The notes under the pieces are model-generated. The model worked only from the letters and a program-made list of their open reading frames with translations, was not told the origin of the DNA and ran no database searches. A stretch of DNA of 43,102 nt, from IMG/VR virus record IMGVR_UViG_3300034118_000400, positions 1 to 43,102 of that record; one strand, given 5' to 3'. How positions within the stretch are numbered: the stretch's first letter is position 1; every line of letters begins with the position of its first letter. Positions 25,882 to 34,421 of this stretch are shown here, in pieces. The position numbers and the translations under genes are program-made. The stretch is from a virus.

Positions 25882-26459
25882 TGCTGGATGTACTCCAACT
25901 GCGAGGCGTTCACTTTTTCGACTGCTATCAAACATTTCCTTAAAACGTCCTCTGATAGCTGTGGCAAGGGAAGCATATCCACGTGCCGCTGCAATATAAA
26001 AAAATGATCCACCTCACTAGATGCCTCCTTCCATCGTGCGATCTTCTTAGCGATGTAATCGGGGTCTACCTTGTACGGTGATTCATTTTCATCAAAGTAC
26101 ATGATAGCCGCAAACTTGTAAGCGATGTCTTCTGTCGGGACGGGGAATTGTGTGCGTTCTTTCAGCATCTCCACAAGCCTCACCATCTCGATGATGTTTA
26201 TGCTTTTCTGATTGCGAAGGATGGTTTCAAACCCTAGTATGAAGTCCTGCAAGTCCTCTTTCTTTAACCGCATATCCCATTCCTCATACACCTGCAACGC
26301 CTGTAATCCACGTTGGGAATACGTATTCCACATATCGAGTAGCTTGTAATACTTGCGTCCTCTGTCCGTGAATGCCAATTCTACAATGTGTCCCTCCTCC
26401 AAGTTCCACTGTTTGGGCTTGGAAAACATTTCTAGTAGTTTCAATAAGATTTTCTTCAT
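25836..26459 (-). CDS. Tail assembly chaperone (G-type), 207 aa
   Basis: A helical, acidic protein (VELAFTDRGRKYYKLLDMWN near 28-47) placed upstream of the tape measure. Its 3' end overlaps a -1 frame with a slippery heptamer, the hallmark of tail assembly chaperones. They coat the tape measure during tail assembly and are absent from the mature virion. Start coupled to the upstream gene by ATGA. Three genes separate it from the tape measure instead of none. Confidence 0.65.
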   Translation of the reverse strand: MKKILLKLLEMFSKPKQWNLEEGHIVELAFTDRGRKYYKLLDMWNTYSQRGLQALQVYEEWDMRLKKEDLQDFILGFETILRNQKSINIIEMVRLVEMLKERTQFPVPTEDIAYKFAAIMYFDENESPYKVDPDYIAKKIARWKEASSEVDHFFILQRHVDMLPLPQLSEDVLRKCLIAVEKVNASQLEYIQQLNSQASTSVDSSNA

Positions 26460-26668
26460 AGATTATTTTCTGTCATGTATTGTTGTACTTCCGTTTCAAT
26501 GCTGTTTGGGTCTTTGCCGTATCGAACTAGAAAGCCTCCACGTAGTAGCTTCCACCGCCCATCTTTCCATTTCTTTACTTCCAACCTCTTAGCGTTTACC
26601 CATCTTTCAGGCTTCCCTGCACAGGCACACGTCCCTAAATAGCTGAATCCAAGTTCTTGTAGTGTCAT
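26456..26668 (-). CDS. Hypothetical protein, 70 aa
   Basis: The start chosen is the ATG at 26668, coupled by ATGA to the stop of the membrane protein upstream; a longer frame from 26737 lies inside that gene. Contains Cys-Ala-Cys (LGTCACAGKPERW) and a basic middle (KKWKDGRWKLLRGG), possibly a small metal- or nucleic-acid-binding protein. Not recognised; it is coupled to the chaperone gene. Confidence 0.65.
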   Translation of the reverse strand: MTLQELGFSYLGTCACAGKPERWVNAKRLEVKKWKDGRWKLLRGGFLVRYGKDPNSIETEVQQYMTENNL

Positions 26669-26946
26669 TCCGTTAATCGTGCTAATATGGTCGATAATCC
26701 TGCAAGGGCAAACACGTACAATACATAATATCCGCAATTAAGCAGATTCAGGTCGTGCATATACCAAAACGGTATAATACTATGCACCGATGCCATGCAG
26801 GTAGGACAGTTGAATAGTGGCTTAGTCACCCAATACGGTACTTTGGTTTCAATCCACAACGCAGGTTTGCTGAATATCATTTCATCACCCGTTGCAAGGT
26901 GAAGCCCGACAATATACAGCGCATTGATGATTAGTAGCGTTATCAT
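26665..26946 (-). CDS. DUF1360-like membrane protein, 93 aa
   Basis: Two or three membrane segments (about 1-17, 55-68 and 72-92) with the motif FNCPTCMASVHS at about 44-55, where two Cys flank the membrane entry, as in DUF1360-type small proteins common in phages. Function unknown. It overlaps both neighbours by four bases. A membrane protein inside the tail operon is unusual. Confidence 0.65.
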   Translation of the reverse strand: MITLLIINALYIVGLHLATGDEMIFSKPALWIETKVPYWVTKPLFNCPTCMASVHSIIPFWYMHDLNLLNCGYYVLYVFALAGLSTILARLTE

Positions 26947-27641
26947 GCCGAGTAGGAGTTGATAATAGTCAGGTCAATGCAGGAGTAATTCACATAGCCA
27001 TAGGTCAACACAACAGGGTTTCCATCTGTGTCCTTTATCGTAATCGTGAATGGGCTGTTGTATGGGCTGAATAGTCCAGTGGGGAAGTCCGCTGTGTTTA
27101 TATCCGCTTCACCGTTTCCATCTGTGGTAACGCTATACGTGTAGGTCTTGCCTGATTGACTGTCTAGGATGTTCAATGTGTAGTCCGTGTTATCGGACAG
27201 CCCTAAAATGGTGATAGGTGTATCGCAAAAATCCGCTTCCTGCTGATAACAGCTAAGGCAGTCGGTGGCATCTTCGGGGTTTACTGATGGGGGGCATTCG
27301 GGACAGGCAGGATAGATAGCGGCTGTAAAGTTTAATCCACCATCATCTACAAGTATCAATGCGGATAGTTCGCCTGTTGTTGGATCATCAGCGGGGTCGT
27401 CTGTAAGTCCTGTAAAGGTAATATCAATTTGGTAGTTGCTTCCTACGGTGGTTGTGACCCATGAAAAAGTACCGCCCCATTGACCTTCGAGCGTTGTACC
27501 CATTGATCCAAGTAAGGCATTTAATGTATCTGACCCTCCTGAACTACCTGCTGATAACTGATAATATATGCCTGTTAGTCCCGATGATGTAAAAGTGGAA
27601 GCGGTCGGGACTAGGAATTGACCTGTGTAAGATAACGCCAT
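26943..27641 (-). CDS. Cys-rich beta-sandwich virion protein, 232 aa
   Basis: The N-terminal half is strand-rich (GIYYQLSAGSSGGSDTLNAL). A Cys cluster in the middle (CPECPPS, DCLSCYQQ, DFC; about 111-140) could bind zinc or form disulfides. The C-terminal half looks like an Ig-like domain (ITILGLSDNTDYTLNILDSQ). It is the first gene after TerL. It may be a tail-tube or decoration protein; not assigned to a family. Confidence 0.55.
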   Translation of the reverse strand: MALSYTGQFLVPTASTFTSSGLTGIYYQLSAGSSGGSDTLNALLGSMGTTLEGQWGGTFSWVTTTVGSNYQIDITFTGLTDDPADDPTTGELSALILVDDGGLNFTAAIYPACPECPPSVNPEDATDCLSCYQQEADFCDTPITILGLSDNTDYTLNILDSQSGKTYTYSVTTDGNGEADINTADFPTGLFSPYNSPFTITIKDTDGNPVVLTYGYVNYSCIDLTIINSYSA

Positions 27642-27698
27642 TGCATAAACAAATCACGCTCATCCATCTGTGCCGTAGCCGAGTGCGAATATACTCAA

Positions 27699-28994
27699 TT
27701 AAATATTAAACCGTACAAAATCACCGTAAAAAGTTGCAAAAAGATAACGTAGGCAATCCGCCAAGTCAGCCTCACGGGTTTTATCCTTCCTGTCCTTAAG
27801 TATCACCATCTTTTCTTCCTTGTACTCAATCTGTACGTTTTTCAGGTCGTAAATCATGTGAGGACATTCATCGGACACGGCAAAGGGCATATTTTGCAGG
27901 ATGGAATTGCACAGGATATAGGAATCAGCATGGGAACTATTCACCGTCAACTGCCTCATCTGTGCGGGTGCTAAGTCTAATGTATTCTCAATCACGGTGT
28001 AGTAGTTGATATTCCCCTTTGTCAATGCTGACCTATTTGCGCCTGTTGCATCACCTGTAACTAGGAATAAGGCATGAGGCATATCCGCCTTTATTTGAGC
28101 GGTCAGGGTGTAAATATCCGATCCCATTATCCGCCACTCCTTGAATACCTTTAACCCTTCTGCATCTTCCTGCGCTCCAATACAGGTTATTGGGTCACAG
28201 TTAAAGTCAAAGGACAGCATCACCTCCAACATCGGATTGTACGTAACGGGTTTTACGTGCTTTTCTTCCTTAAACGCATAGAAAAACGGTGCTTTCACCT
28301 CAAACGCATCCCAGTCCCCTAACACATAACGCCTGTAAGTAAGCGGGTCTAATCGGGACAGGTTCTTCATGTAGTCAGGGTCAGAACTCAACTCCTGATT
28401 ATCTACGATGGTAGCGGGTAGGTAGTACCAATCATCAGGCATTGTGCCTTTGCGGTATGCTTCGAAGATTCGGGTCTTCACCCAGTTCTGCGTTGGGTTT
28501 ACCGTTGCTAGGATAATCGGTTTCGGCATCGGGTCTATCCTCCACCGTCCTGCACGGATCAGGCACACATCTAATAACCCCTCCTGTAATTCCTCAATTT
28601 GCTCTAACAGAAACCCGTTCACCTCTAATCCCTTAAACCTATCGAAGTCCTTATCATTCTGATAATCCTCTGCCATGAAGATAATCCGTGAACCGTTGGT
28701 GAAGGTAGCAGTCAGGTCGTTTTGGTTGAAGTTCTGCAAAAAGTTCATCGGGCATAACTTCTTGAACGTTTCCAATGCTGTCTTTTTCATGGTCGGCACT
28801 GAATCCCTGATGACGCACCATTTACTATTCGGGTACACCTTGCATAAAAAGATCAGGTAGGCAATGGCAACAAACGACTTGCCTCCACCCATCGCACCGC
28901 CATAAGTAAGCACCGTGTACTTCCCCGAATTACAGGCTTCTAAAAACTCATCCTGTTTTGGATAGGGTTTAAAAAGTAATTTCTTTGCCTCCAA
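27699..28994 (-). CDS. terL: Terminase large subunit
   Basis: 431 residues. ATPase: Walker A GGAMGGGKS (32-40) and a Walker B-like strand FLLEQIEEL near 136. Nuclease (RNase H fold): LSFDFNCDP near 261, VTGDATG near 310 and DLADCLRYL near the C-terminus supply acidic residues. It pumps DNA into proheads and cuts concatemers. The start overlaps the small-subunit gene by 26 bp. The Walker B has Gln where many terminases have Glu/Asp, but acidic residues follow directly. Confidence 0.93.
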   Translation of the reverse strand: MEAKKLLFKPYPKQDEFLEACNSGKYTVLTYGGAMGGGKSFVAIAYLIFLCKVYPNSKWCVIRDSVPTMKKTALETFKKLCPMNFLQNFNQNDLTATFTNGSRIIFMAEDYQNDKDFDRFKGLEVNGFLLEQIEELQEGLLDVCLIRAGRWRIDPMPKPIILATVNPTQNWVKTRIFEAYRKGTMPDDWYYLPATIVDNQELSSDPDYMKNLSRLDPLTYRRYVLGDWDAFEVKAPFFYAFKEEKHVKPVTYNPMLEVMLSFDFNCDPITCIGAQEDAEGLKVFKEWRIMGSDIYTLTAQIKADMPHALFLVTGDATGANRSALTKGNINYYTVIENTLDLAPAQMRQLTVNSSHADSYILCNSILQNMPFAVSDECPHMIYDLKNVQIEYKEEKMVILKDRKDKTREADLADCLRYLFATFYGDFVRFNI

Positions 28995-29253
28995 TGCTGA
29001 ACGTCTGAACCTCTTTGGTTTCCACAGCCGCCTGTATTTCAGTTCGGGCTAACTTCGGTTTAAAATACTCCAATACCATCAGGTAATTACGGGCAAATGT
29101 TTCATCATCCATTTGCGCTAAAACCGCATTAAACCGCTCTGTGTGAACGCTAGAAATGGCAGTACCTAACGCCTCCCATTGCACGGTGCGTTCGTTCTTG
29201 CTTCCCTTTGGGCGTCCGTTGGGGTTTCCTGTTTGTCCTTTCTTCTGTGCCAT
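28969..29253 (-). CDS. terS: Terminase small subunit (probable)
   Basis: 94 residues. The N-terminus KKGQTGNPNGRPKGSKNE is a basic, AT-hook-like DUF5681-type segment seen in small terminases and associated proteins; the rest is helical. It would recognise the packaging site and hand DNA to TerL, whose start lies inside this gene. Identity rests on motif and position. Confidence 0.75.
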   Translation of the reverse strand: MAQKKGQTGNPNGRPKGSKNERTVQWEALGTAISSVHTERFNAVLAQMDDETFARNYLMVLEYFKPKLARTEIQAAVETKEVQTFSIGGKEITF

Positions 29254-29277
29254 TGTAATTAAATGATAACTACATAT

Positions 29278-29949
29278 TTAGCTTTTAATCCAATATATCG
29301 GTGTACTGTTCGGCACTGCTTTAATTTCAGGCTTCAATCCTCTTTCTTCCCAAAACTCCATGACTGCTGTACGAACTCCTGCCAATGCCCAGTCATCAAT
29401 GATGATATACCCGCCTTTGCTGACCTTATCGTACAGTTGACGCAAGGCAAACATAGTCGGATCGTAAACGTCCATATCCAACCGTAGAATACTGATGCTG
29501 TCGGGTGCTTCGTATGGTATGGTATTCTGTACCCATCCCTTCACTAACTTCCAATTTGTATTAGGGTTGAACCACTTCACAAGGTTATGCGTTACCGATT
29601 CCTTACTATGCACGGTAATCCCCGATGATTTCAGCAGTTCCGATTCAGGCACATTTACATCATGGGTTATCTTTCCAATCCCCGCCTGTTCTTCATCTTT
29701 CCTACCCGCCAACTGGATGCCCTCAAATGAATCATATCCCCAAAACCTGCGATTAGTGTGATTCTCTGCTTTCAGGCATCCGTGAATCATCATTGCGAAG
29801 TTTGCCCCCGCTGCGATGCCACATTCCACAATATCCCCCTCAATGCCTAAAGCACCTACACTGAATCCAAGATCAAAGCTATTCTGCAAGGTTTCCCTAG
29901 TCGAATACGCTACACCTGCGATATGTGGATATAGTTCGTGTGGTTTCAT
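29278..29949 (-). CDS. TylF-family sugar O-methyltransferase
   Basis: The start is taken at ATG 29949 (MKPHELYP, 223 aa); an in-frame ATG at 30006 adds 19 unlike residues. SAM-binding GDIVECGIAAGANFAMM, then FWGYDSFEG, LRLDMDVYDPT and GGYIIIDDWA with the metal-binding acidic pair, all typical of macrocin O-methyltransferase-like enzymes. It would methylate a sugar. It follows three glycosyltransferase-like genes and precedes terS, so it finishes a glycan-building block. Confidence 0.85.
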   Translation of the reverse strand: MKPHELYPHIAGVAYSTRETLQNSFDLGFSVGALGIEGDIVECGIAAGANFAMMIHGCLKAENHTNRRFWGYDSFEGIQLAGRKDEEQAGIGKITHDVNVPESELLKSSGITVHSKESVTHNLVKWFNPNTNWKLVKGWVQNTIPYEAPDSISILRLDMDVYDPTMFALRQLYDKVSKGGYIIIDDWALAGVRTAVMEFWEERGLKPEIKAVPNSTPIYWIKS

Positions 29950-30017
29950 TACATTCCCTGCATTGCTACGATTCCATCTAACACTTCTGGAGCAAAGGTA
30001 ACCCATCCCGACTGATT

Positions 30018-30593
30018 TTACAAGTCCAAGTTATGTTTTGCCACTAATAGCGATAATACGGACTGATCGTGCCGTGAACCCCTGCAACGGTCATCATGGC
30101 TTTCTGTGTGTAGGCTATTATCCCACTTACCTTTAAACAGGTGTATGTGGTCAGCCCATTCATTAAACAGCCACCCCGTACTGATCTTGTCAAATCCTAC
30201 CATCCCACCTACTGCATGAGGTTGCGTCATAGCCTCATCACGGTTGTAACCGAACGCCTCTAACTGCCTGTCGTTGCACCACCACCCATTGAACTGTCCG
30301 TGATTGTGCAGGATAAAGTACCCGTGCTTTTCGATGTGGTCAAAAATGGGTGTTGGGTCTTTCATAAGCCATGCCGATGAATCCAACCACAGCACACGGT
30401 CGTAGGTCTTAAAGGCGTACTCCATGCAATGCAGTTTAAATGCGTAGGGAAGTTCCGAATGGGTCGGGCATCCTATGGGGTAATCCGTGAAGCCCATACA
30501 GTCGATGCCGAACTTTTCACAGGATGCTTTCAGCCGTGCCACGCCTTGCGGATACCATGCCGAGTTGCCAAATGTTACGATGCAGTTGCTCAT
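30018..30593 (-). CDS. Glycosyltransferase-like protein, 191 aa
   Basis: An alpha-beta protein with CIVTFGNSAWYPQGVARL at the N-terminus and a DxD-like RVLWLDSSAWL (Asp71) in the place of the metal-binding motif; later GSRHDQSVLSLLVAKH resembles the acceptor end of GT-A enzymes. Only the first Asp of DxD is kept, so metal use may differ. Overlaps the previous glycosyltransferase gene by four bases. Confidence 0.65.
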   Translation of the reverse strand: MSNCIVTFGNSAWYPQGVARLKASCEKFGIDCMGFTDYPIGCPTHSELPYAFKLHCMEYAFKTYDRVLWLDSSAWLMKDPTPIFDHIEKHGYFILHNHGQFNGWWCNDRQLEAFGYNRDEAMTQPHAVGGMVGFDKISTGWLFNEWADHIHLFKGKWDNSLHTESHDDRCRGSRHDQSVLSLLVAKHNLDL

Positions 30594-31156
30594 TTCCTTG
30601 ATCTATAACGGTAATAATACATCGGCTTATCTTCGATGAAGTATTCCTCATCAGGCGTAATTAACCCCGCCTTACTAAGCCGTAGTGAATAGTCGTAATC
30701 TTCCCCATGTTTCAGGTCATTGTATCCGATCTGTCGAGCAATATCTGTTTTTACGGGGTTGAGGTGGTTAATGGGACGGTAATAGAACACACGCCCTTTA
30801 ATGCGCTTATCGTGCCATGTTTTATGACGGCTCGAATGCTCAAAAGGGTGCGGGTTCATGCCGTTGGTGGTAATGATACCCTTGAATCCAATAGCCGTTG
30901 CGCCATTTTCGATGCCCTTAAACACCTCCACGAAGTACAACGGGTTCACCTCATCATCGGCATCTATAAAGCAGATATAGGGCGTATCTACGTTGTCCAA
31001 TAGCTGTTGCCGATACTGCCCGATGGATCGTGTGCCGTCATTGGGTAGCGACATAAACTGTACGGGATAGCCATCTGCGTATTTATTCAGCACCACAATC
31101 AGCCGATTGTAGAAGAGTGCGTCTTTGTTGCGATATGGGATGCAGACGGTGAGCAT
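30590..31156 (-). CDS. GT2 glycosyltransferase, 188 aa
   Basis: MLTVCIPYRNKD opens the GT-A fold; TRSIGQYRQQLLDNVDTPYI leads to the metal-binding FIDADDE (65-69); GEDYDYSLRLSKAG carries the catalytic ED motif. A compact single-domain enzyme that probably transfers a hexose to a protein- or lipid-bound acceptor. One-base overlap with the preceding gene and four bases with the next. Confidence 0.85.
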   Translation of the reverse strand: MLTVCIPYRNKDALFYNRLIVVLNKYADGYPVQFMSLPNDGTRSIGQYRQQLLDNVDTPYICFIDADDEVNPLYFVEVFKGIENGATAIGFKGIITTNGMNPHPFEHSSRHKTWHDKRIKGRVFYYRPINHLNPVKTDIARQIGYNDLKHGEDYDYSLRLSKAGLITPDEEYFIEDKPMYYYRYRSRK

Positions 31157-31806
31157 CAGCCGAGTTTAAACCCAGTCCTTTTTCTCATTTCAAAAAACTT
31201 CTTCCCTACATTCCACGCCTGTTGGCTATTCTCACGCTTGTAGGTGTCATCCATTGCAGATTTCCCGTTGACATAATGCCGATGCTCAAATACCACATCT
31301 AGCTTAATGAGTTCCCCGTGAATCTTAGCGCACTCGGTCAGGTCATTATCCGCAAACATACTGAAATAGCGGGGATGGTAGACGTATCCAAGTTTCTCAT
31401 ACATTAATCGGTTCAGGATGGGAAGTGTCACTATTTCATCCTGTATAGTATCCCGCACCTGAATGACAGCAGGACGGTCTAATGGCATCGCCTGTTTGAT
31501 GATCGTATCCCAACCTTTCGGGCATCCGAAATCATCGGACATGACCACGTAAATGTCGGCTACGATATGGCTACAAGCTACATTCACAGCATCCACTATT
31601 GAGCGGTTAGGGTTTTGAATAATCTCATCATCCCCTTCGCCAAAAAGTTGGAAATACAATGCCTGTTTGGGGTCGGATGAATCTATACTGATGACATATT
31701 CAAAATCATTATCAGCATTATTCAGCCATTCATGATACGCTACACGGGCTTTATCAGGTCTTCCACGTGAGGGGTGGATCAGGGCGATGGTGGTGTTATC
31801 TTCCAT
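31156..31806 (-). CDS. Glycosyltransferase-like protein, 216 aa
   Basis: HPSRGRPDKARVAYHEWL near the start, then FEYVISIDSSDPK, a GT2-like strand and NRSIVDAVNVACSH helix, and VVMSDDFG (90-92) as DxD equivalent. This type is frequent in Bacteroidota phages. Likely a sugar transferase in the same block as the two next genes and the TylF methyltransferase. It overlaps the VRR-NUC gene by 11 bases. Confidence 0.75.
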   Translation of the reverse strand: MEDNTTIALIHPSRGRPDKARVAYHEWLNNADNDFEYVISIDSSDPKQALYFQLFGEGDDEIIQNPNRSIVDAVNVACSHIVADIYVVMSDDFGCPKGWDTIIKQAMPLDRPAVIQVRDTIQDEIVTLPILNRLMYEKLGYVYHPRYFSMFADNDLTECAKIHGELIKLDVVFEHRHYVNGKSAMDDTYKRENSQQAWNVGKKFFEMRKRTGFKLG

Positions 31807-32131
31807 AGTTCAATTCAATTAGTTTTATCACTTCATCGAGCGTATAGCATACATGGTACGACCATCCGCAATTAATTAGTCTTACCTCCCATTCCTTTTG
31901 CGTGTCGGTTTGGGTATTCTTCCCCACTTTAAGTTCAATCGCTGTACCTGCATACTCCCCGTGTGGGTTAAAGATCAGGCAGTCAGGTACACCCGCTTTC
32001 ATGCCTTTTCGCTTGAGTTTGTTGCCTAGCTTCGGATCACGTTTCCCCTCATTCGGCACATGACACCACGACAACTTTCTAAGGTCTAAGTAGGACGCAA
32101 CCGCCTGTTGAAATTGATCTTCGAGGTTCAT
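31796..32131 (-). CDS. VRR-NUC domain nuclease
   Basis: 111 residues covering one VRR-NUC (PD-(D/E)XK) domain: KGMKAGVPDCLIF with Asp50, AIELKVGKN with Glu66 and Lys68, and Gln78 in the following helix. Stand-alone phage VRR-NUC proteins cut branched DNA and probably resolve replication or recombination intermediates. ATGA overlap with the upstream gene. Confidence 0.88.
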   Translation of the reverse strand: MNLEDQFQQAVASYLDLRKLSWCHVPNEGKRDPKLGNKLKRKGMKAGVPDCLIFNPHGEYAGTAIELKVGKNTQTDTQKEWEVRLINCGWSYHVCYTLDEVIKLIELNYGR

Positions 32132-32517
32132 TGTTTATTAATCCAATCCTGACAGCTAAGTGAGTAATGATTAGCGGGTAATGCAGTGAACTCATTGCGC
32201 CAAACCCGTAATGCGATGCTGAAATATTTGCGCCCCTGTGCTGATTCACGATTCCAAGCAGATAGGTAATACATGGTTTGGTTTACGTTCATCACGCCTA
32301 TAAAGTCGGGGTGCTTTTCGGTTTGCTTATCGGGGTTCTCAAACATTGCACCCTTATTGAGTGCAAATGCGTCCCGTGCGGTGGTTTCCCAACAGGAGAG
32401 TGAATACTTGCCTGTTTCGGTGTTAATGCTTCCTCTGTAATGCGGGTGCTTTTCGGTTGGTCGCTTGTCGTTTTGGAATAATGCGCCTGTGTTCGGTTTG
32501 TCGTTCATGGTATTCAA
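32128..32517 (-). CDS. Duplicated-domain protein, 129 aa
   Basis: Contains two similar units: GALFQNDKRPTEKHPHYRGS with KYSLSCWE (about 11-44), and GAMFENPDKQTEKHPDFIGV with MYYLSAWN (about 56-88). Single-unit versions occur in many phages next to replication genes, with unknown function. Each unit looks like a small beta-barrel with a conserved EKHP. Cotranscribed with the helicase loader. Confidence 0.7.
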   Translation of the reverse strand: MNTMNDKPNTGALFQNDKRPTEKHPHYRGSINTETGKYSLSCWETTARDAFALNKGAMFENPDKQTEKHPDFIGVMNVNQTMYYLSAWNRESAQGRKYFSIALRVWRNEFTALPANHYSLSCQDWINKQ

Positions 32518-32534
32518 TTAGGGCAAATATAATA

Positions 32535-33290
32535 TTAATTCCGCATATCCAAATCCCCCTCAAAAATAATGATATTGAACATTTCCCGCATCCTACTTGC
32601 CACCCTTTCCCCGTACATTTCCTTAATCATATCAGCCGTGAGATTGGTGGTTATATGGGTTTTATTCTGCAATACAGCCCTGCGATCATAACGGTTCAGC
32701 AGTATTTCCTCCATCACGTTCAGTTCATTGCCGTAGTTCTTTTTGCGGGTTTCAGTACCTAAGTCATCAAAACACAGTCCGAATGTTTCATGCCTGAACG
32801 GGTTATCTGATGACGGGTAGGATTCCATGCAATAGCCTCCGATGACATCACCACCCTGCTCTGCATACTCATTAGCCACTCTGCGACACGGCACAATGAT
32901 ATAGGATGAAACAGGGTTTCTACCAAACAACTGCATCAGCGTGGTTTTACCTACACCAACTGAACCCGCCAATAATAATCCTTTCTTCAAACTCCTTCCA
33001 TCCTGCTCAAATTCAGGTGATTGACTGAAATACTGTGAAAGCAGATCGGTTATTTGCTCATTTTCAGGGGTATTTATCCACTGCTTTTTATACAGTGATT
33101 CCCAACGGTTAATAGCCCATTTTTTAAAGTTTTCAGCGTTGAAGTTCGGGATGGATAGGGGACGGCTTACCTTCCTCATGTACTCCTGTTCACGTAGCTT
33201 TCTCCGCTTTTCGTTGGTGGCTTTCTCTAACAGTTCCCGCTTTTCAGCCTCGGTCAGTTCAACCGAATCAAAGTTTTCCGAATTTTCCAT
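32535..33290 (-). CDS. DnaC/IstB-like helicase loader ATPase
   Basis: 251 residues. Charged helical N-terminus, then an AAA+ core: Walker A GSVGVGKTT (109-117), Walker B LCFDDLGTE near 170, sensor region ITTNLTADMI and an arginine-rich RVASRMREMF. It would load the host replicative helicase on phage DNA together with the upstream initiator-like protein, whose gene it overlaps by 23 bp. Confidence 0.85.
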   Translation of the reverse strand: MENSENFDSVELTEAEKRELLEKATNEKRRKLREQEYMRKVSRPLSIPNFNAENFKKWAINRWESLYKKQWINTPENEQITDLLSQYFSQSPEFEQDGRSLKKGLLLAGSVGVGKTTLMQLFGRNPVSSYIIVPCRRVANEYAEQGGDVIGGYCMESYPSSDNPFRHETFGLCFDDLGTETRKKNYGNELNVMEEILLNRYDRRAVLQNKTHITTNLTADMIKEMYGERVASRMREMFNIIIFEGDLDMRN

Positions 33291-33963
33291 TTTTCATTAC
33301 AGGTTTTGAGGTGGGGGTTAATTGTGTATTATTTTTTAACGGGAAGATTCCTTGATATCCCCAAGATATTGTTTGTTGCAACATCTTTCGCGCAACATCT
33401 AAATTTTCGCCCGAATTTTCTTTTAGTGATTGCTTGGTAGCTGAGCGGCTGATTTCCTTGAGCGGTTTTTTCATTTGTTTTCGATAAGCATAAAACTCAT
33501 CAATAATTTCATCCCATTCATCCTTCTTTATTTCTTCTATTTCTTTACCTTCTTCTATTTCTTTTAATAGTGGTTGATCGCTGGTTTGTTGCTGGTTGGT
33601 TGTTGGTTGATCTTTGGTTTTTTTTGGAATAGTTTGCTGGTTATCTTGCTGGTAGTTTTTAAAGTTTATAATTGATATACAACTACCTGCGTTTGTTTTT
33701 TCGATGGTTATTTGCTGGTTAATTTCAAATAATTCTAGCCATTTTCTGATAATTTGCTCACTGATACCAGTCTCATAACTTAGCTTTTTTCTACCCGTAA
33801 TTAATTGACCCTCTTTTAGTTCAACTATTTTTCCATTAAATAATGTTTTTTTAGGGAAATAAGTTGCGTTAATTAGAAGATGCACCCACAAATGCACTGC
33901 ATAACTATCAGTCCAAAATCCTGATTCAGTAACCCTTCTATGTAGTTTAATCCAGCCTTCCAT
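33268..33963 (-). CDS. Replication initiator-like protein, 231 aa
   Basis: [20 protein letters not shown] and a winged-helix region (about 45-85: [20 protein letters not shown]) match phage replication proteins of the DnaD/O-like kind that bind the origin. A low-complexity Gln/Thr/Asn linker (about 110-135) follows, then a helical C-terminus likely contacting the helicase loader. The gene is clearly AT-richer than the structural genes. It overlaps the HNH gene by 17 bp. Confidence 0.75.
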   Translation of the reverse strand: MEGWIKLHRRVTESGFWTDSYAVHLWVHLLINATYFPKKTLFNGKIVELKEGQLITGRKKLSYETGISEQIIRKWLELFEINQQITIEKTNAGSCISIINFKNYQQDNQQTIPKKTKDQPTTNQQQTSDQPLLKEIEEGKEIEEIKKDEWDEIIDEFYAYRKQMKKPLKEISRSATKQSLKENSGENLDVARKMLQQTISWGYQGIFPLKNNTQLTPTSKPVMKNGKFGKL

Positions 33964-34321
33964 ATCTGTTATTTTTTCTTGTATTACATGGAAGACATAA
34001 TGGCTGAAGATTATTTATTGAATCATCACCGCCTTTACTTACAGGAATTATGTGGTCAATGCTTAAATTATTTGTGCTACCGCAATAAACACAAGGTTTT
34101 TCTAAAAGCAATAATCTATCGCTTTTTGATGCGCATAATCCTTTTAACTTACTTATCCTTAATAATATTCTTCTTTTTAAGGATGAATAATAAAACTTAT
34201 CGACTTGCAACAAATCTCCATTTTTTAGTTTGGAGGGTAGCGACTTCTTTAAAAAGTCGATTTCTATTAAAGTATTTTGCAATTCATCTAATTCCATTTT
34301 AGATACGCTGTACTTTTTCAT
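33947..34321 (-). CDS. HNH endonuclease, 124 aa
   Basis: A helical N-terminal half, then a HNH domain: CVYC (Cys77, Cys80), Asp89-His90 in [12 protein letters not shown], Asn103/104 and CLPC (Cys109, Cys112). It may be a free-standing homing nuclease or a packaging/replication nuclease. The gene is AT-rich and is preceded by a 100-nt structured leader, so it may be regulated separately from the early operon. It overlaps the initiator-like gene by 17 bp. Confidence 0.85.
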   Translation of the reverse strand: MKKYSVSKMELDELQNTLIEIDFLKKSLPSKLKNGDLLQVDKFYYSSLKRRILLRISKLKGLCASKSDRLLLLEKPCVYCGSTNNLSIDHIIPVSKGGDDSINNLQPLCLPCNTRKNNRYGRLD

Positions 34322-34330
34322 AAAATAGAA

Positions 34331-34411
34331 AACCCATGTAGGGTTCAGAGTAGCCGCTCCTCCCCCAACATGGGCAATAATGTCGTTATTAATAGCAGTC
34401 GGCTACCTGCT
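34331..34411 (-). ncRNA. Candidate structured leader RNA 1 (kissing-loop fold) before HNH gene
   Basis: Minus strand, in order: hairpin AGCAG/CTGCT (34411-34407 with 34398-34394) with loop GTAGCCGA; hairpin AATAA/TTATT (34390-34376); stem CCCATGT/ACATGGG (34374-34368 with 34339-34333). The first loop sequence GTAGCCG is perfectly complementary to CGGCTAC (34356-34350) inside the third stem's loop, a 7-bp kissing or pseudoknot helix. The last arm is 11 nt before the ATG, followed by CTATTTT. A TATATTTG box (34429-34422) precedes it. Confidence 0.6.
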
Positions 34412-34421
34412 TTTAACACTA

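Noticed and set aside
33110-33290. Homing intron or intein in replication genes
   Set aside because: The helicase loader and initiator frames are continuous and motif order is intact, so no intervening element is needed to explain the nearby HNH gene.
34331-34411. HEARO/omega RNA of an IscB-type HNH nuclease
   Set aside because: The HNH protein is only 124 aa and lacks the RuvC parts and bridge helix of IscB; the leader is shorter than known HEARO RNAs and shows a different fold.
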